NCBI GenBank assembly: GCA_903893795.1
Contig: CAITNO010000106.1
Span: 248,001 to 312,000 of the forward strand
Direction of reading: 5' to 3'
Length of the DNA: 64,000 nt
Origin: Candidatus Hydrogenedentota bacterium
Lineage (GTDB): Bacteria; Hydrogenedentota; Hydrogenedentia; Hydrogenedentales; CAITNO01
Shown here: positions 9,494-18,162 of the stretch, piece after piece
Position numbering within the stretch: position 1 is the stretch's first letter
Layout: each line of letters opens with the position of its first letter
The notes under the pieces: generated by a model
Database searches by the model: none
The model's input: the letters and a program-made list of their open reading frames with translations, nothing else
Told to the model about the DNA's origin: nothing
Made by a program: the position numbers and the translations under genes

Positions 9494-10192
9494 TCACTTC
9501 CAGCCTTTCGGATTGGCGTAGTATTCCGCGCTCCACGCCCGGAGTCGCTCTTCCAGGGCGTGTGCCACGTCGGGATGCTGTTTCGCCACGTTGTAGGCCT
9601 CGCCGGGATCCCGTCCCACGTTATAGAGCAGCGGCCAGGTGCCGAGCGTGGGCACGCTGTCGGTCGAGCCTTCAGGATGATAGGTGTTTCCATTGGCCAC
9701 CTGTCCCGTAAAGTTGTCCAGCTTGTCCAGCGGCACGGGCTTGCCCGCCAGACTGCTGGTGACGACGATCTGTCCCGACCTGCGGACCAGCATGTGGGGC
9801 AGCACCGCGGCGGTCAGCGCCGCGTGGCCCGTAAAATCGACGTCGATGATTCTTTTCAACACCCCGGGCCGCGTGTCTTTGACAAGCGAGCGGTGGCTGA
9901 TGCCCCCATTGTTAACGAGGACGTCGATGGCGCCGAAGTGGTCCAAAACTGCCGCCACCTTGCTTTCGAAGGAATCGAATTCGGCCAGGTCCAGCGGGAG
10001 AGCCAGCACGTTCTCCTCATGGCCAAAGCACTGCGCTTTTACCCGCAGCAACTCAGCCTCCTCGTTGGAGGAGACCACGAGTTTTGCCCCCCTGCTGCGG
10101 AACAGGTAGGCCAGCGCCTCGCCTATGCCCGAGGAGGCGCCGGTGATCCAGACCACCTTTTCCGCGAAGTCCTGCTTGATGGCATGCGCCAT
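9494..10192 (-). pseudogene. Chimera: short-chain dehydrogenase N-terminus joined to sulfatase C-terminus
   Basis: 232 residues in one open frame. Residues 1-150 are a standard SDR: WITGASSGIGEA (cofactor Rossmann motif), VLVNNGGISHRS (NNG motif), GQIVVTSSLAG (catalytic Ser). The expected YxxxK about 13 residues later is absent. Instead, from about residue 155 the sequence reads like the end of an arylsulfatase: TWPLLYNVGRDPGEAYNV and HPDVAHALEERLRAW match the LYDL...DPGE...N tail of that family. The junction lies at about 9715-9745. I infer a deletion that fused two genes in frame, or an assembly join. The SDR part lacks its catalytic Tyr and Lys and the sulfatase part lacks its active site, so the product is probably inactive. 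It is convergent with the alkylsulfatase, 8 bases away. Confidence 0.75.
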
Positions 10193-10333
10193 GGGAAACC
10201 CTTTCGTCTGGGCTAAAACGCCAGGTCTGCTGTTGCCCGGTGCTTGTTGTCATATCTCAGGAAAAAAAGGCCCCAAGGAGCCCATGAATACCTCAGCGTT
10301 GCACAGGAAAACTGAGAACAAAACAAAAGCTAG

Positions 10334-10373
10334 AATCATACTTGACATTATAAACTTTCTCATGATAGAATAC
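10334..10373 (+). promoter_or_regulatory. Sigma70-type promoter upstream of radical SAM gene
   Basis: TTGACA (10342-10347), 18-base spacer, TAGAAT (10366-10371). It lies about 180 bases before ATG 10552. The sequence on both sides and within the spacer closely matches the promoter at 4833. Confidence 0.65.
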
Positions 10374-10551
10374 AGGCATTCTTATCGGAATACACAAATA
10401 TGACATTGGCAAACGACCAAAGAAATCAAGTGGTCGCCCCAGGCCAGGGAAGTTTGGAGACTGCGATGCTCCGGCTTCCGGTGAAAGAGATGTAGCCGAA
10501 TCGGGAACGGTCAACGCAGGTTGTTGAGCCAAACGAAAGGCAGACGGGACC
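10374..10551 (+). other. Long 5' leader of the radical SAM gene
   Basis: About 175 bases between the predicted start of transcription and ATG 10552. It contains a stem CGACC ... GGTCG (about 10417-10437) and a short frame MTLANDQRNQ... of 31 codons from ATG 10400 to the TAG at about 10495. Whether this is a leader peptide, a structured RNA or chance is not decidable here; it does not match a riboswitch I can name. Confidence 0.3.
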
Positions 10552-11637
10552 ATGAGCAAGAGGGCAAACCCATTCGAAGTCGCGCGCCGCGTGGTAGGCG
10601 CCAGGCTGGGCTGGCGTCCGCCTGTCTATCTCGTGCATGCGCTGACGGCGCGCTGCAATGCGCGCTGCGGATTCTGCGCGTGGAAGCCGGAGTTCTACAA
10701 TCCGGCCGACCAGCTTCCTACGGACGCCATCAAACAGCTTTATAAGGATGCGCGGCGCGCCGGGTTTGTCGGCCTGTCCCTTTGGGGCGGAGAGCCCTTG
10801 CTCCACCCGGACTTTGACGAAATCCTTCACCACGCCAGCAAACTGGGACTGCTCACACACGCGGTGACCAACGGTTTCCTGCTCGACCGAAAGATGGATG
10901 CCGTGGTGAACCATCTGGACCGCATCTGCATCTCCCTGGACCATCCATCGAGTCTGCACGATGAGATTCGCGGAATCAAGGGGCTTTTTAACCGCATCGT
11001 TGACTCAACCCGGGAACTGCGCCGGCGGGCACCGGACAAGCAGGTCATCTTTGTATACACGCTGCAGAAGGCCAATGTGGCCGCCGCGGCCCTTCGCGCC
11101 ATGGCCGACCTGATGGCCGAACTGGGCACCCTCGTTGTGTTCAATGGAATGCGCGAGGACGGCGCCACCGCCGGGACGGGGGCCAACCTTTCAGACTATG
11201 CGCCGACGCGGGAGCAGGCCGCCGCGGCCTTTGCCACCGTCGGTGAACTCAAACGCAGCGGTTATCCGATCCTCAACTCGCACACCTATATAGACATGCT
11301 GGCGAGCGGGCCGCCCGTCTACCGTTGCCACTGGCCCAAGTTCATGCTCCCCGTGGAAGCCAACGGCGATGTGGTGGACTGCATGCACTGGGGCACGCAG
11401 CCCATCGGCAACATCCTGCAAATTCCCTTCGCCGAACTCCTCAAGAGCCGCCGCCTGCGCGAGATCACGGGCAGGGAAGGCGAGCGCTGCCACGACTGCG
11501 TGTCCATTCACCGCGTCGAGATATCCGAAGTGTGGAACGGAAACATTGAACCCGTTTGGTCCTGGCTGAAACTGCGCAAGCCGCCCCGGCCCCGCGTCGC
11601 GGACGTTGCCGCGGGACAGCAGGAGGCGCCCGCCTAG
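10552..11637 (+). CDS. Radical SAM protein with SPASM-like C-terminus
   Basis: 361 residues. The cluster motif is CNARCGFC (CxxxCxxC, about residues 38-45), then WGGEPLLHPDFDEIL, the typical GGEP SAM-binding segment. The C-terminus has Cys residues in VVDCMHWGTQPIGNI and ERCHDCVSI, as in the auxiliary-cluster (SPASM/twitch-like) tail, followed by a Pro/Arg-rich end. Such proteins act in peptide modification or lipid/sugar chemistry; the substrate is not evident. A related gene at 40178-41188 shares the HPxxC/SPASM style, so the window has two members. ATG 10552 has GACGGGACC in front, a weak ribosome site. Confidence 0.88.
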   Translation: MSKRANPFEVARRVVGARLGWRPPVYLVHALTARCNARCGFCAWKPEFYNPADQLPTDAIKQLYKDARRAGFVGLSLWGGEPLLHPDFDEILHHASKLGLLTHAVTNGFLLDRKMDAVVNHLDRICISLDHPSSLHDEIRGIKGLFNRIVDSTRELRRRAPDKQVIFVYTLQKANVAAAALRAMADLMAELGTLVVFNGMREDGATAGTGANLSDYAPTREQAAAAFATVGELKRSGYPILNSHTYIDMLASGPPVYRCHWPKFMLPVEANGDVVDCMHWGTQPIGNILQIPFAELLKSRRLREITGREGERCHDCVSIHRVEISEVWNGNIEPVWSWLKLRKPPRPRVADVAAGQQEAPA

Positions 11638-11692
11638 ACCAAAATTGAAACAGCCCTCCCCAATCCGATCCTGACCAGATCGGTCCCATTCG

Positions 11693-11745
11693 CCTCGGCC
11701 GATGTACGACAGACCACCGTACACGCGGCCGAGGTCCTCCTTTTT
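11693..11745 (+). terminator. Terminator hairpin after the radical SAM gene
   Basis: CCTCGGCC (11693-11700) pairs with GGCCGAGG (11727-11734), with extra pairing of GTAC in the loop sides, then TCCTCCTTTTT. It sits between convergent genes and may serve both. Confidence 0.65.
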
Positions 11746-11765
11746 GGGCTGGCAGACCAATTGTC

Positions 11766-14192
11766 CTACGGTGTATTCGGACTCCCCAGCGCTGCCTTGA
11801 GCGCGGCGGCGAGGTTGTCTATCTTGTAGGGCTTGTAGACGAACCCGCTCATTCCCTGTTCCCGGAAACGGCCGCTGACTTCCTGTTCGGAATATCCGCT
11901 GCTGATGACCACGCTCACGTTGGGATCAATGGCGCGCAACTCGTGGAGGGTTTCCTCCCCGTCCATGCGGGGCATGGTGAGGTCGAGCAGAATGCAGCGA
12001 ATCCTGTCCCGGTGGTGGCGGAACATCTCCACCGCCTCACGGCCGTCGCCGGCGGAAAGCACTTCAAACCCGAGCCGCTGCAGCATGCGGCCCGCCACGG
12101 TGCGCACGTGGGCCTCGTCGTCCACCAGCAACACGACGCCGGTGCCTGTCCAGTTGCCGCGCAGGGCAGGACTGGCCGGAACTGCCCTGGCCGGGGCGGT
12201 GGCGATGGGAAAGTAGACCGTGAAAGCACTGCCCTTCCCGGGTTCGCTTTGAACCTGCAACGCGCCCCGGTGACCCCGCACGATGCCGAGCACCGCCGCA
12301 AGGCCAAGCCCCCGCCCGGTGAATTTGGTTGAAAAGAAGGGGTCGAAAATCCGCTCCATCGTGGCACTGTCCATGCCGGCGCCGGTGTCGGCCACTTCGA
12401 GGAAAAGGCAGGGGCCCTTCTGGAGTTCACCGTGGAAGTGGCCGCCCCGGGGGAGCACCCGGCCGCCCTCAATAAGGCCGGTTTTCACGCTTACCACCCC
12501 GATCTCCTCGTTGATAGCCTCGGAAGCGTTGATAACAAGATTCATCACCACCTGCCGGACCTGGCTGGCGTCGGCCTCAATCGGCGGAAGTCCCTGCGGC
12601 AGTTGGCAGTCCAAGGGGGTTTTCTTGGAGACGGACACCTTGAGCATCTGAACCATGTCGCGGACCAGTTCGGACAGGTCGAGGGGCTTCACGTCGAAAC
12701 GTCCCCTGCCCGAATAGGCGAGCATCTGCCTGCACAGGTCGGCGGCACGGTGGGCGGCCTTGTCGATGTCCTCGAGCAGCGGGCGGGCCGCCGCGCGGGG
12801 CGGCATGTCCTGAAGCATCAGGTCCGCATTGCCGAGGATGGCCACGAGTATGTTGTTGAAATCGTGCGCGATGCCTCCCGCCAGAATCCCGAGGCTTTCG
12901 AGCTTCTGCGCGTGCAGCATCTGGGCCTCCAGGCGCAGGCGCTCCTCTTCGGCCTCTTTTCGGTCCGTGATATCCTTCACCGCGCCGACAATGGTGGTGG
13001 TCCGCGCGGTTTCCCCGTCCCGGGTGGCCCGCCCCACCACGTTCACCCAGCGCGTCCGTCCGCCCCGCATCAGAAAGCGGCATTCCACATTGGCTGTTCC
13101 GCCCTCCAAGGCCAGTTCGTTCAGCAGCGCAATCAGTCCCGGCAGATCGTCCCGGTGAATAATGTCGGACCAGCGGTCGGGCGTTCTGACGTCCTCCAGG
13201 GTGAGGCCGGTGAGGTCATAAAAATTCTCGGTGACCATGTCCATCACGATGCCGCCTTCGGGCGCCACCTCCAGTTTGAACACATAGTCGGACATCAGGT
13301 CGGTGACCAGTTTGTAGCGCGCCTCGCTGGCCTGCAGCGCCTTTTCCGCCCGGTGGCGCTCGGTGACGTCGCGGAAACTCCACACGCGCCCCGAAAGTTG
13401 GCCCACACGGACCAGCGGCCGCGAGTAGCGCTCAAACACCTGCCCGTCGATGAACCAAAGGGTGTCGAAACTGTCCTGGTCAGACGGGTAGAGCTCGTGG
13501 ATCTTGGACAGAAACTGCTCGGGGTCCCGCAGTTGCGACAGCACGTGCGTGATGAGTTCGTCATCCCGCCCCCGTTCCACAAGCTCCTTTGGGATGCCCC
13601 ACATCAGCATGAAGCGGCGGTTGACAAAAATGACCTTTCCGTGCTCATCCACTGCCAGAATGCCGTCGGCCGTCGATTCGAGGGTGGCCAGCAGGTCCTC
13701 CTCGTTTCGCCGGAGCTGTTCTTCAGCCGCCCGCCGGTGGGTGATGTTCCGGCAGACGGTGAGTATTCTCGGCCCCTGCCCGCTGTCCACCACGGTGGCG
13801 TTTAATTCGATGGGGGTCTCATTTCCGTCCGTGTCCACGTAGGAGATCTCAAGGTCGCGCGCAAAACCACGCTTGAAACACAGGGCAACCTCCATCGCGT
13901 TTCGCCTGCGGTCCGCCTCGGCTGTCCACTCGTCCACAGACCGGCCGATGATCTCTTCAAGGCTTCCGCGTCCGGTAAGGCGCATGTACTCGGCATTGGC
14001 ATCGAGTACGGTTCCCTGTGCGTCCAGAATCACATAGCCAGTGCCTGTGGTTTCGATGAGCGCCCGATACTTGTCCTCGACCTGGTGCAGCCGCTCCTCG
14101 CCCGCCCTGCTTTGCAGGGCGTTGCGCGACTCAAGCTCCGCAATCCGCTGGCGGAGCAACTCCAATTCGGAGAGCGCGCCTCCTTGTCCCAC
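11766..14192 (-). CDS. Hybrid sensor histidine kinase with three PAS domains and a receiver
   Basis: About 808 residues from GTG 14192 (AGGA six bases upstream). The frame stays open to 14387 but the extra 65 residues look non-native. From the N-terminus: a coiled-coil stretch (ELELLRQRIAELESR), PAS 1 (ALIETTGTGYVILDAQG), PAS 2 (LESTADGILAVDEHG), PAS 3 with FYDLTGLTLEDV and its PAC strand, the dimerisation/phospho-acceptor motif GGIAHDFNNILV with the conserved His, an ATPase domain (NLVINASEAI, ADTGAGMD, GRGLGLAAV), and a C-terminal receiver (LLVDDEAHVR, LLDLTMPRMDG with phospho-Asp, Lys in VYKPYK). No transmembrane segment is seen, so it is probably cytoplasmic. No response-regulator partner lies next to it; output target unknown. 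Confidence 0.92.
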   Translation of the reverse strand: MGQGGALSELELLRQRIAELESRNALQSRAGEERLHQVEDKYRALIETTGTGYVILDAQGTVLDANAEYMRLTGRGSLEEIIGRSVDEWTAEADRRRNAMEVALCFKRGFARDLEISYVDTDGNETPIELNATVVDSGQGPRILTVCRNITHRRAAEEQLRRNEEDLLATLESTADGILAVDEHGKVIFVNRRFMLMWGIPKELVERGRDDELITHVLSQLRDPEQFLSKIHELYPSDQDSFDTLWFIDGQVFERYSRPLVRVGQLSGRVWSFRDVTERHRAEKALQASEARYKLVTDLMSDYVFKLEVAPEGGIVMDMVTENFYDLTGLTLEDVRTPDRWSDIIHRDDLPGLIALLNELALEGGTANVECRFLMRGGRTRWVNVVGRATRDGETARTTTIVGAVKDITDRKEAEEERLRLEAQMLHAQKLESLGILAGGIAHDFNNILVAILGNADLMLQDMPPRAAARPLLEDIDKAAHRAADLCRQMLAYSGRGRFDVKPLDLSELVRDMVQMLKVSVSKKTPLDCQLPQGLPPIEADASQVRQVVMNLVINASEAINEEIGVVSVKTGLIEGGRVLPRGGHFHGELQKGPCLFLEVADTGAGMDSATMERIFDPFFSTKFTGRGLGLAAVLGIVRGHRGALQVQSEPGKGSAFTVYFPIATAPARAVPASPALRGNWTGTGVVLLVDDEAHVRTVAGRMLQRLGFEVLSAGDGREAVEMFRHHRDRIRCILLDLTMPRMDGEETLHELRAIDPNVSVVISSGYSEQEVSGRFREQGMSGFVYKPYKIDNLAAALKAALGSPNTP

Positions 14193-14442
14193 GGTTGATC
14201 CTGCATCACCATGTCTACTTTTCCTCTGTGCCGGCCGGACATTGGCTCCGAACCGGGCGTGTAAGGATATTATGGGCAGTGGTTTGCGGTTATGCAAGGT
14301 CATGCTGGAGCTTTGAGGCGCGGGAATCGACCGAAGGTGCCCCAGTTGGCCGCCCATCATGCAAAACAGTATCCTGTGCAGGCACAAAGGGCACCGGTAT
14401 CGGTGTCCGTGCCGGTATTCTGGTCAATGAGGAGAAGAAGTC

Positions 14443-16518
14443 ATGTCCTTCCGAAATCATTTGGTCCATATTATTCTTGCCGTGAGTGTGCTGTTCCTCG
14501 CGGCCGGTTGGTGTGCGGCCCAGGTTCCCGCCAATACCAACCCAGTGGAGGCGGTTAAGTCTGCGACGCTCTCCCTCATTCCCTGGCCTTCGCGGGTAAC
14601 GCCCGGCACGGGCTTTTTTCTGATTGACGCACAGACCTCCATAAAGGCCGGGACCGCCGCGATGCCCTGCGCAGGCTATCTCGCCGAAACGCTCGCAAAG
14701 GCCACGGGCTTTGCCCTCGCGGTCACTCCCCTCCAGGAGGCCGAGCGCCCGTCCAAGGGCGTCGTGTTCCGCCTGGACCCGGCTTTGGAGCGGTTGGGCG
14801 GCGCAGGCTACACCCTGGATGTGGATGCGGAGCGCGCGGAGTTGCGGGCTTTCAAGTCCGCCGGACTGCTCTATGCCTGCCAGACGCTGCTGCAACTCTT
14901 GCCGCCCGAGGTGTTCAGTCCGGCCAAGGTCGAAGGGATTGCCTGGAAAACGCCCTGCGTGCAGATTGAAGACACGCCGCGCTTTGCGTGGCGCGGCCTC
15001 ATGCTCGACCCCGCCCGCTTCTTTCTCACGAAAGACTACATCAAACGCTATATCGACCTGCTTGCGCTGCACAAAATGAACCGGCTCCATCTGCACCTGA
15101 CCGACTCGGAGGCGTGGACGCTGCAAATCGATGCCTATCCCGAACTGACCAACATGGACAAATGGCCCCTGAAAATGGCCGAGCGCGCGGCGGGCACCTA
15201 CAGCCATGAGGATATCCGCGAAATAGTCCGGTATGCCGAGGCCCGCAATGTGACGGTGGTTCCGGAGATAGAACTCCCGGCGCACGCTTCCGTGGTGCTG
15301 GCCGCCTATCCGGAGTTGATGTGCGCAAACAATCCCCTGCGCACCGGCGACCGCGCGTGGGACGGAAAATGCTATGAATGGGCGGAATACTGTCCGGCGG
15401 CCGAAAACACCTACAAGTTCATTGAGACCGTCCTTTCCGAAGTGATGGAGCTCTTTCCGTCATCCTATATCCACCTCGGCGCGGACGAATATTTTGGACT
15501 TGCTTGGAAGCAATGTCCCGAATGCCAGAAGAAGGCCGCCGAGGCGCGTGCGGCGGGCGAGGACAGCGAAGAATTGAAAGCGCTTTTTGCGAACTGCCTG
15601 GGAGACCATGAGAAATACCTGCTCTACCGGCGCCTCATTCAGCGCGTGTGCGGTTTTGTGGTGTCCAAAGGGCGCCAGCCCGTGCTCTGGGACGACCTGT
15701 CGTGGCGGGGCAACTATCCTGCCGGGGCCGTGGTCAACCAGTGGCATTACAAAGGTGGCATGGACTGTTTTCAGAACGTGATTACGCCTGTCGACCCCGC
15801 CGTCGAGGCGGCAACCACGGGGCATGACGTCATTGCCTCGCCGTTCAGCCATCTCTATTTTGACCTGGGCGATGCGCGCAACACCGAACTGGTGTACAGG
15901 TACGAACCACTGCCCGAGGGGTTGACGGAGGAACAGGCCCGCCGCATCCTGGGCCCCAGCGCGCCCGCATGGAATCAGCCGCAACAGCAGGCCGACCAGA
16001 TGATCTTTCCGCGTCTTGTGGCGCTGTCCGAGGTGGGCTGGACCGAGCGGGGCAACCGCAACTGGGAGGCGTTTGCCGCAAGGGAAAAGGCGCACTGCAG
16101 GCGCCTTGCGCTGCTGGGCGTGAAATTCCCCCGGGACTGGACGCTCGGCGGGCCGGGCACCCTCATGGGCCGGTGGCAACCGGCCGACCTCACCGCCGAT
16201 GCGGTCACGCTCGAATGGGACGCCTCAGCGTTAATCAAGGAGGCGGGGGCGCAGGAGGTCATTCTGCTGTACACGAAGGGGCAGGACGGCGTGTCAACAA
16301 AATGGGCCGCGCTGCTGGAAGACGGAAAAGAAATCACGCGGGACACCCATCTTGGCTGGACCGGCGCGGCCAAGAGCAATTTCGTCTACACCCTGCCCCT
16401 GGCGGAAAGAAAACCCGGCGCCAGTTACAGCATCAAGGCTGGGATAGACTGTCATCAGGGCCGGGACTCCGCCGGCGATGTCTTCTTGAGAAAACAGGAG
16501 GGGGCACTGCCCGAGTAG
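14443..16518 (+). CDS. Secreted beta-N-acetylhexosaminidase (GH20)
   Basis: 691 residues with a cleavable signal peptide (HIILAVSVLFLAAGWCAA). An N-terminal GH20b-like domain (to about 170) precedes the TIM barrel, which starts with RFAWRGLMLDPARFF and HKMNRLHLHLTDSEAW. The catalytic pair is seen in YIHLGADEYFG: Asp stabilises the acetamido group and Glu is the acid. Residues after about 560 form a C-terminal beta domain. The family removes terminal N-acetyl-hexosamines from glycans or chitin-derived and mucin sugars. The ribosome site GAGGAGAAGAAG precedes ATG 14443. It is divergent from the histidine kinase and converges with the lipoprotein gene at 16532. Confidence 0.93.
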   Translation: MSFRNHLVHIILAVSVLFLAAGWCAAQVPANTNPVEAVKSATLSLIPWPSRVTPGTGFFLIDAQTSIKAGTAAMPCAGYLAETLAKATGFALAVTPLQEAERPSKGVVFRLDPALERLGGAGYTLDVDAERAELRAFKSAGLLYACQTLLQLLPPEVFSPAKVEGIAWKTPCVQIEDTPRFAWRGLMLDPARFFLTKDYIKRYIDLLALHKMNRLHLHLTDSEAWTLQIDAYPELTNMDKWPLKMAERAAGTYSHEDIREIVRYAEARNVTVVPEIELPAHASVVLAAYPELMCANNPLRTGDRAWDGKCYEWAEYCPAAENTYKFIETVLSEVMELFPSSYIHLGADEYFGLAWKQCPECQKKAAEARAAGEDSEELKALFANCLGDHEKYLLYRRLIQRVCGFVVSKGRQPVLWDDLSWRGNYPAGAVVNQWHYKGGMDCFQNVITPVDPAVEAATTGHDVIASPFSHLYFDLGDARNTELVYRYEPLPEGLTEEQARRILGPSAPAWNQPQQQADQMIFPRLVALSEVGWTERGNRNWEAFAAREKAHCRRLALLGVKFPRDWTLGGPGTLMGRWQPADLTADAVTLEWDASALIKEAGAQEVILLYTKGQDGVSTKWAALLEDGKEITRDTHLGWTGAAKSNFVYTLPLAERKPGASYSIKAGIDCHQGRDSAGDVFLRKQEGALPE

Positions 16519-16531
16519 CGGGCTTGTACCA

Positions 16532-17551
16532 TTAGTCCGTGACAATTGGCCCCATTTTGACCACTTCAAAGGCCTCACCCGGGACTTCTTTGATGCGGTT
16601 CATTTCCTCATCGTCCCAGCGGGCGTCCGGCGCGCCCGAGATGAACCAGTTGCTGCCGTTGTCGGCGACCATCATGCCGTATTTTTTGAGCGCGCGCAGT
16701 ATCACCTGTACGTGTTCGGGGAAGGACGAGATGTCATAGGCGGCCTTGAGGCGAACGCGCATGCCCATGGGCGGCAGGTTCGGGTCGCTTTCATCGCTCG
16801 CAAGATGGCGCGCCGGAGAAACGTAGGCCCGCCGGCTACGCTCCACGGTGAAGCGCAGCGCATGGCGGATTTCACCCTGTCCGACCACCTCGTCATAGCG
16901 CACCAGTCCGGGGAAAATGGGGAGGCCCGCAGCGTCGGCGGAGGTCCATCCCGCAGGCCGGAGAGCGTTGGTCTTGAGGTCAAAGACCGCTCCCGACCCG
17001 GCGGTATAGGGCGCGCCGGAATGGGCCGGAAAATGAAAGTCATACAGCTCGTAGAGCACCCAGTTGTCGCGGTCCAGCATGAGCACATGCCGGTCCCCGT
17101 CGCCGTTGGGGCCGCCCTCGATGGGTGCGTTGGCCGTGACGGGATAGGGGCCGGGATCGCTTTCATCCGGGTAGTAGCAGTCAACGCTGACCTTGGGCGT
17201 ACCGCCGGCCACAACAATATAGGGAATGCCGAAGGGACCACCGTCCCAATTCGCGCCGAAGTCGGGATGCAGCGTCGTGTCACGGCCGATGCTGTCGATC
17301 AGCGCATCCGAGTTGGGGTCCACAGGTTGGTTGTCCACCGCTTGGCTCCAGGGATTGTCCGCGGGAAACACGCGCGCACCGTTGAGCGGCGCGTTGACAC
17401 CAAGGCTGGGCGTGCCGGGCGCGGGTTCCCCCTCGCCCTCGTTCGCCACTTCCCCTTCTGTGCCGGTGTTCGGCGTAGCGGTCGGGCAGCCGGACAGGGA
17501 AAGGACACAAAGGCAGGACAGGATGAACATAAATGCAGTGAGACGTTTCAT
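16532..17551 (-). CDS. Lipoprotein of unknown function with Glu/Gly linker
   Basis: 339 residues from ATG 17551. The signal peptide ends in the lipobox LSGC, then a low-complexity linker (TEGEVANEGEGEPAPGTP) joins a globular domain beginning ARVFPADNPWSQAVDNQ. Features visible: HVLMLDRDNWVLYELYDFHF, SRRAYVSPARHLAS and LKKYGMMVADNGSNWFISGAPD. The domain is conserved-looking and probably extracellular, but I do not recognise a named family. GGGAATATGGAGT precedes the start. The frame upstream to 17650 is not needed. Confidence 0.7.
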   Translation of the reverse strand: MKRLTAFMFILSCLCVLSLSGCPTATPNTGTEGEVANEGEGEPAPGTPSLGVNAPLNGARVFPADNPWSQAVDNQPVDPNSDALIDSIGRDTTLHPDFGANWDGGPFGIPYIVVAGGTPKVSVDCYYPDESDPGPYPVTANAPIEGGPNGDGDRHVLMLDRDNWVLYELYDFHFPAHSGAPYTAGSGAVFDLKTNALRPAGWTSADAAGLPIFPGLVRYDEVVGQGEIRHALRFTVERSRRAYVSPARHLASDESDPNLPPMGMRVRLKAAYDISSFPEHVQVILRALKKYGMMVADNGSNWFISGAPDARWDDEEMNRIKEVPGEAFEVVKMGPIVTD

Positions 17552-17636
17552 ACTCCATATTCCCGGTGCTTGACCATCATGCCTTGCATGAATGCTACCA
17601 TATCTTTGGCCGGGGTGCGGGGGGATGGCAAAGGGT

Positions 17637-18032
17637 CTACTGCCGGCCAATCAACCGAACGGCGGCGTCCCAGAAGAGGTAGCGCGCGCCAAGGGTGAGC
17701 AGGAACAGGCCGTAGAGTTTCTTCATCATCTCGTCGCTGATGAAGGATTGGTTGGCGAAAAGGGCGCCGAAGAGGTTGCCGATGACAAGTCCCACGGCGA
17801 GCAGCACCCCCTGCCGGATGTTGACGTTGCCGGCGCGATAGTAGACGACCGCCGCCAGGATGCCGATGGGGAAGATTTGGGCGATGATGGAGGTGCCGGT
17901 CGACATTTTTTGGCTCATGCCCAGCAGCAGCACCATGGCGGGAACCATGATTGCGCCGCCGCCGAGGCCAAACATGCCCCCGGCGACACCGGCAGCCAGG
18001 CCGACGAGAAGAATTTGCCAGGCCATTTCCAT
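17637..18032 (-). CDS. Half-length TauE/SafE (TSUP) family membrane protein
   Basis: 131 residues with about four hydrophobic segments. The N-terminus (WQILLVGLAAGVAGGMFGLGGG) has the glycine-rich GxxGGxxGxGGG motif of TSUP permeases, and VYYRAGNVNIR fits the conserved loop. Usual members have about 250 residues and two such repeats; this one has one and ends in a natural stop, so it may be a half-size protein acting as a dimer, or a remnant. Known substrates of the family include sulfite, sulfoacetate and other organosulfur anions, which would suit the sulfatases nearby, but that is inference. The start at 18030-18032 has GAGTAGATGCA upstream. Confidence 0.75.
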   Translation of the reverse strand: MEMAWQILLVGLAAGVAGGMFGLGGGAIMVPAMVLLLGMSQKMSTGTSIIAQIFPIGILAAVVYYRAGNVNIRQGVLLAVGLVIGNLFGALFANQSFISDEMMKKLYGLFLLTLGARYLFWDAAVRLIGRQ

Positions 18033-18162
18033 TGCATCTACTCCTCAGTAACAGTGTATGCTGTTAGCGTGAAACCTGTGTGTAGTGAATCACGCGACTG
18101 CTGACGCATTCAAGCGGAGGCGCTGCGCGGGACCGAAGCTTCGGCATTGAGGGAGTCCGAAC

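Noticed and set aside
10374..10551. Known riboswitch such as c-di-GMP-I
   Set aside because: A GGCAAACGACC segment recalls that class, but the conserved CGCAAAGCC core is missing.
12432..13805. Long plus-strand frame over the histidine kinase
   Set aside because: Complement of conserved PAS and kinase motifs; no domain or start site of its own.
16712..17698. Plus-strand frame over the lipoprotein gene
   Set aside because: Repetitive Arg/Gly shadow; the minus-strand gene has a lipobox and a start site.
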